Shown here: positions 59,321 to 64,000 of the stretch, piece by piece
How the letters are laid out: each line of letters starts with the position of its first letter
Position numbering within the stretch: position 1 is the first letter of the stretch
Made by a program: the position numbers and the translations under genes
Source of the DNA: Membranipora membranacea
Taxonomy: Eukaryota > Bryozoa > Gymnolaemata > Cheilostomatida > Membraniporidae
DNA length: 64,000 bases
Assembly (NCBI GenBank): GCA_914767715.1
Contig: OU612075.1
Span: 18,476,001 to 18,540,000 of the forward strand
Reading direction: 5' to 3'
The notes under the pieces: model-generated
What the model saw: the letters and a program-made list of their open reading frames with translations, nothing else
Database searches by the model: none
Told to the model about the DNA's origin: nothing

Positions 59321-61697
59321 TTGCAGGAGAAGACTAAAAGCACGAAAAATTACATAACTCAACACATACAAGAATTTGAGGGTAAATATCCAAATGCTGC
59401 AATCCTCGTGATGGGCGATTTCAACACATTACCACTAAAACTGTCAAAGTATCGACAAGTAGTGACTAAAACGACTAGAGCCGAAAAAACTCTAGATAAA
59501 TGTTTTGTAAATGTCAAGAATGCCTACAAATACTGCCAGAAGCTGAGCACCTTGGGCAAGTCGGGATCACAATATTATTCATCTGATTCCGTCTTACAAG
59601 CCGAAATCACTGTACAGACCTAAAGTGATTGACAAACGTGCATTCTCAGATGACAACTGTGAGATATTACAAGGCTGCTTCGATTGCACAGATTGGGAAG
59701 TGTTGATCGATGCCAATGACAATATCAACCAGCAAGTTGAAGTTCTTACCGGATATATTAATTTCTGCACCGATTTGGGTATACCCTCAGTAAAGAAAAA
59801 GCTACATCAAAACAGCAAACCTTGGGTTAATGAACATGTTTCAAAACTTCTGCATGACAAGCTTGCAGCAACACGGAATGGTGACACCAAAACTGCAAGC
59901 CATCTACAATGATCCATTTCTAAAGAGCTCATCAAATCTAAAAAACAATACACTCAGAATATAGAAGAAAAATTATCAAAAAACCCAGCTAAAGCTTGGC
60001 GTGATGTTAAGAAAATGGGAGGGCTGACAACCGATCCACCAACAACCACACCTATACCATTATTCTCTGCAGATCAGCTGAACACCTTCTTCTCGAGATT
60101 TGAAAAGGACTCCACTGAACCACATAAGTTAGCATCGAATAATGAAGCAGACGAAAATCACATCAAACCACTCATAGCAGACTTTCAAGTCCCGACGGTG
60201 CAGAAACTGTTGAAAAACATTAACGGCAGAAAAGGAGCAGGACCAGATAAAATCATTCCCAGAGTCATCAAAATATGCTCAACCCCAGCTTGCACCGATC
60301 ATCACACAGGTCTTTAACACCAGCATTGAGCAGACAACTACACCAAATCTTTGGAAGTCTGCCATCATCAAACCCCTGCCTAAAGTACAATCACCAAGTC
60401 AGCCTAAAGATTATCGCCCGATAGCAATCACCAGTGTTTTGGGCAAAATACTCGAAAAACTGATCAAGTGGTATGTATGCCAACACACAGATCTAGATCC
60501 GTTGCAGTTTGCTTACAGATCCAATAGATCCACACAAGATGCTGTTCTTCAGCTGATCACCACTGTGACTACGTGTATTGACGCCAAGGCTACTAATTTA
60601 TCTCGATGTTTGTTCTTAGATTTTTCCTCCGCTTTTAATACCATAAACGCGAGTCTTTTGATTGATAGCTACAACATTTGGATTTAAGAGTTACAAAGTT
60701 TTTTATCTAACAGAATTCAATATACACAAGTAGATGGCAAATTATCTGAAAAATTAGTCACAAATACTGGAACACCACAGGGCACAGTCTTAAGCCCCCT
60801 TGTGTTTTCAATCTACACGGATGGTATCAGATCAGAAAAACAAAATGTCACTGTTATAATTGGAAACATAGCCGCTGATGCAGATTTTGCAAACTATTTA
60901 GATCAGATCAGTATGATAAGTCTTTTGTGCAAACCCAGTGATTTACTGCTAAACCCAACCAAGACAAATGTAATGCTTTTCACTACCCAGCGTAACCCCC
61001 CAGATTTTGAACAGCTCTCTCTAGATGGCACAGTGATTACTCCCAGCACCAGTGTCAAATATCTTGGCGTAACAATGGACAATAAACTGCGTTTTGAGAC
61101 ACACATCGCAGATATAATATCAAGTGCTAAACAACGCCTGTATCTAGCCAAGCAGTTTAAGTTTTTAGGGGCCAGCAATCAGTTTCTCAATTAGATTTTT
61201 AGTAGTTTCGTTGAATCCTGTTTTTTCTATTGTTTACTAGTCATTTATACCAATTTATATGATAGAGACATCAAGTCAATCCGTAAAGTATACAAAACTG
61301 CAAGCAGCTATGGCCTAGATAACTGTGGTTTTGACTGCATTGTCAAAGATAGAATGAACTCCTTTATTAGCCACATACAGAAGGACGAACACCATCCATT
61401 CCACTCATTCTTGACTAAACTCCGAGCTAGAAGGCTGCAATCATACAAACATCGAGCAGCAATCGGTAGTGACAGCTTTATACGGTATTTTATAAATGTC
61501 TGCAATAATTCCAGTAAACGCTAATACAATACTTCTATTCTAGTTTGTATTTGTGCTATTTTTTTTATTTTCAATTACTTTTTATCATTTGAACCTTTTA
61601 GTTTTTTAGTCATCAGCGGCAAATCCATATATCATTTCACTATATTATGTATGTACATGTATATATGTGACAACAAATTAAACCAAACCAAAAGAAT
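59321..61697 (+). mobile_element. Degenerate non-LTR retrotransposon (LINE), 5' truncated
   Basis: Fragments in order: the end of an apurinic-type endonuclease (ILVMGDFNTLPLK), a linker (WRDVKKMGGL), and reverse transcriptase blocks RKGAGPDKI, PKDYRPIAITS, LDPLQFAYRSNRSTQDAV, FLDFSSAFNTI, GTPQGTVLSPLVF and VKYLGVTMDNKL. A C-terminal tail follows (SYGLDNCGFDCIVKDRM). The order fits a CR1/jockey-type element. Lesions: frame changes near 59600 and 60285, in-frame TGA at about 59910, TAA at about 60685, TAG at about 61192, and no YxDD active-site motif where it is expected after GTPQG. It ends AAATTAAACCAAACC. It is a dead copy between the RGM-like and peptidase genes, opposite in strand to both. 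Confidence 0.85.
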
Positions 61698-62725
61698 GAT
61701 ATGGTTGGCAAGTAAAAAGCTTACATGTACCACCTGATGAAAAACTATTTTGACCAATTAACAGGTGACACAAAAATATATACTGACTTACATGAGGATC
61801 ACATCAATACATTTTTTACCTGTCAGAAAATGATCTGATATGCATACTCAAAGAGCAGCCGTACCAAGGAAGACACATTCATCAATCGGGGAGGCAAATT
61901 TTATTGCCAATTAGAGAGAGGGTAAACTATCTAGTCTGGCCGGTCGCAACCCTAAAAACTCTTCAAACACCTTTTTTGAGTTGACTGACACGGTGCTTAT
62001 AAACTGTTTTTTTAATTTTTACCTGGCAAGATAGGTTTACTCACAGATAAAAGATTTTATAGTCAGGTAGGCAGTACTGCTGAGTGATGCTGAAATCTTG
62101 CAACATTCTGGTTAAAGATCATGCAAAACCAGCTGCCAGACTAAATAAACCTTTGGTCTGTGGATAGTGTTTAACGTCTTGAAGTGAGAGATAGAACTCA
62201 AAAGTACCTTGGAATGAACATAGGTTTATTCATCACTTGGTTTGCAAACGCTCCATGTGTGTTGTAGTGCCTCTAAAAGAGGTCTTGGAGCAACTAAATG
62301 TCATACTGTTTTTCTCCAATATCTTGTGTGTATGTAGAAGATGGAGAAGAAAAAGAGTAAAATCAAGCAAAAACACAACATTAATCATTGATTAGATTTT
62401 AGTCAAACAGTGAGCATAGAAAGAACATAGAGGATTTTTGGATTTTGAACAGTGAAATTAGTATAGAACATTGAGAATCAATAGAGAGAGAAATCAATAA
62501 CCACAGGTCTCTGTCAATGTAAGTTATCGTTAATTGTAAATCTTTTTAATAGGCGAAAGCATAGATTTTAGCTTCATTTTATGGCATTTGTGCCTTTCAA
62601 TTTACCTATCTAAATCCATGGCTGTTGAAAGCTGCCCTAAACTTTGAGAATAATTTTTTCTAAGCGTCCAGTTTAGATTAAGTCTGGAAAAACCATGTGC
62701 TGAGTTACCCACTGCGTGAGTGAAC
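61698..62725. other. Region downstream of the S28 peptidase
   Basis: Probably includes the 3' UTR of the peptidase (minus strand). No further exon with splice support and no recognisable repeat was found. Confidence 0.35.
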
Positions 62726-63518
62726 TTAGTTTTCTTTTAACCAGTCTCCAATAGTGGTCCTTATCACCAGCCTGGCAGCCTTCAGACCAGGAAGGTCATT
62801 AGGGCTCTCTGGATACATGTTAGCGCAGTGGGCTGTTCCTACAATAATATACAATGTCCACTTGTTCATCTGATGTTTATCAGTATTCACATGCTAATTC
62901 ATGTTAGCTGTATGTATGGATATGGATGGACAAACAGACAGAAAGACAGACGGATAGATGGATAGACAGAAAAAGAGGGGAAGGGGGGTCTTTCAATTAG
63001 GCATTGCCAAATACTCAGCCGGACCTTTCATGAGCAAGGTTTATTGGAGATTTTGTGCCCAAATTTGTCTGATTGAAAGGTTAAGAAGGGCTTAGAGTGA
63101 GGTTATTGAAAGAAGAACACCCCTAGAAAGCCAGAAAAACTTTACATTATCTCTCTGATACCTACCAAGTCCTACATCAGTACAGCTTACAATCCAAAGG
63201 ATTGCTGTGTTGTACATTTTACCTAGCATTGTCACGCGGCCACTTTTTGTATCAGTTTTACCAACGAAAAAGTGGCCACCTGACAAGGCTACTGGAACTT
63301 GAAACTTACCATTGATGAAAATTGCTTTGGCATCTGGAGATATATCTTTAGTGATTCCGAGAGCATGCCATGGATCTATACTACCATTAGGGAAGAGAAT
63401 ACGAGTGACCTTCACCCCAAGGCCGCCATAGTTGGCGTTAGTAAAAGCTATTGAGCTGTTAAGGACGGCCTCATTGATTGATGGTCCAAATATATCCGAG
63501 CACTGCTGTGTCCAGAAC
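62726..63518 (-). CDS. Peptidase family S28 (PRSS16/prolylcarboxypeptidase-like), 3' part
   Basis: Two exons in transcript order, 63518-63310 and 62838-62726 (TAA), joined in phase 1. The first encodes [21 protein letters not shown] and [16 protein letters not shown], the last containing the catalytic Asp of the S28 family (NGxxDPW). The second encodes [10 protein letters not shown], with the catalytic His, and ends DWLKEN. The nucleophile Ser and signal peptide would be in exons beyond the right edge. S28 enzymes cleave after proline or trim peptides in lysosomes or extracellularly; the motif spacing is closest to thymus-specific serine protease. The partial first exon begins at a TTTCTGCAG acceptor in phase 2, so the gene continues past 64000. 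Confidence 0.88.
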
Positions 63519-63756
63519 CTGCAGAAACAAAATGAACAAATTATTGTAAATGATTTGATGTAATAAAAAAATATATATATACCTTATAGTATAGCAATAT
63601 TGAGAGTGATAAAATATTAGCTCTATACTGAAAAGGTACACTCAAAGCAGTGAATACACTGCTTGACTTATACCCTATAAGATTATGTCAGCGGTATTCT
63701 CACAGAAAACACTCTCAATAGCGTGGAACTATTCATTGATCAATCTATAAATATCT

Positions 63757-63875
63757 ATAAATATTTTTCTTTCTTTTTTGTTTTGTTTATGAGGTCAAAA
63801 AGTTGTTATTTTCCTTTGTTTATGACATACTTATACATATGAAAACCTCAATAAAAACATGATAATAATAATAAA
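63757..63875 (+). repeat. Retroposon copy with TAA tail
   Basis: Same sequence order as 32283-32435: T-rich start, TTTATGAGGTCAAAAAGTTG, ATGACATACTTATACATATG, AAAACCTCAATAAAAACATG and an ATAATAATAATA tail. Lies in an intron of the peptidase gene. Confidence 0.65.
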
Positions 63876-64000
63876 AAAAGAATCAACTGACCACACGGAT
63901 AACATTCCATTGATGTATATGGCACAGTGTGAATACAGCCTCACTTTGATTCACTTACACCAAGGAGTTAGTCTCTAACTCCTTGCTTACACATAGAGGT

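Overview
This is a AT-rich eukaryotic (animal) window: multi-exon genes with GT-AG introns, intronic SINE- and MITE-like repeats, a decayed non-LTR retrotransposon, and animal-type domains (CARD, immunoglobulin, EB-like cysteine repeats, RGM family, S28 peptidase). The gene set and repeats suggest a marine invertebrate, perhaps a lophotrochozoan, but I cannot name the species. I built the gene models by reading open frames and checking that exon phases add up across every splice junction.

Layout. (1) 2058-12296, plus strand: an 11-exon gene for a 668-residue protein with an N-terminal CARD and long coiled coils. Its third and fourth introns are long, and intron 4 carries a transposon-like ORF broken by a 35-bp minisatellite. 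(2) 13334-20946, minus strand, tail-to-tail with the first gene: a 9-exon gene for a 531-residue secreted protein with three Ig domains, a basic N-terminal region and an acidic tail. (3) 24452-27754, minus strand: a single-pass membrane protein with cysteine-rich ectodomain and an Arg/Ser/Glu-rich cytoplasmic tail; its 5' end is unresolved. (4) 28634-59088, minus strand: a 38-exon, 30-kb gene, the highlight of the window. (5) 59321-61697, plus strand: a dead LINE. (6) 62726-63518 and beyond, minus strand: the last two exons of an S28 serine peptidase gene that runs off the right edge.

The 30-kb gene encodes two consecutive copies of an RGM (repulsive guidance molecule/hemojuvelin)-like unit. 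Each copy has a long helical, cysteine-containing N-terminal region, a GDPH autocleavage motif, an RGM C-terminal-type core, a polybasic furin-type site and an RGM-like CxxDC segment. The two copies share exon order, intron phases and, for several exons, exact length (84/84 and 169/169 bp), so the whole multi-exon unit was duplicated. Only the first copy has a visible signal peptide and only the second has a GPI-type C-terminal tail. Read as one gene through a GC donor, the CDS is exactly 8100 nt (2699 residues). If the GC donor is not used, the first copy ends at a TAG a few bases on. The copies differ by decoration: a 24-residue Thr/Ser/Asn repeat in the first, and a 5-residue repeat rich in N-V-T sequons in the second.

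No prokaryotic features, rRNA genes, intact tRNA genes or CRISPR arrays were seen.
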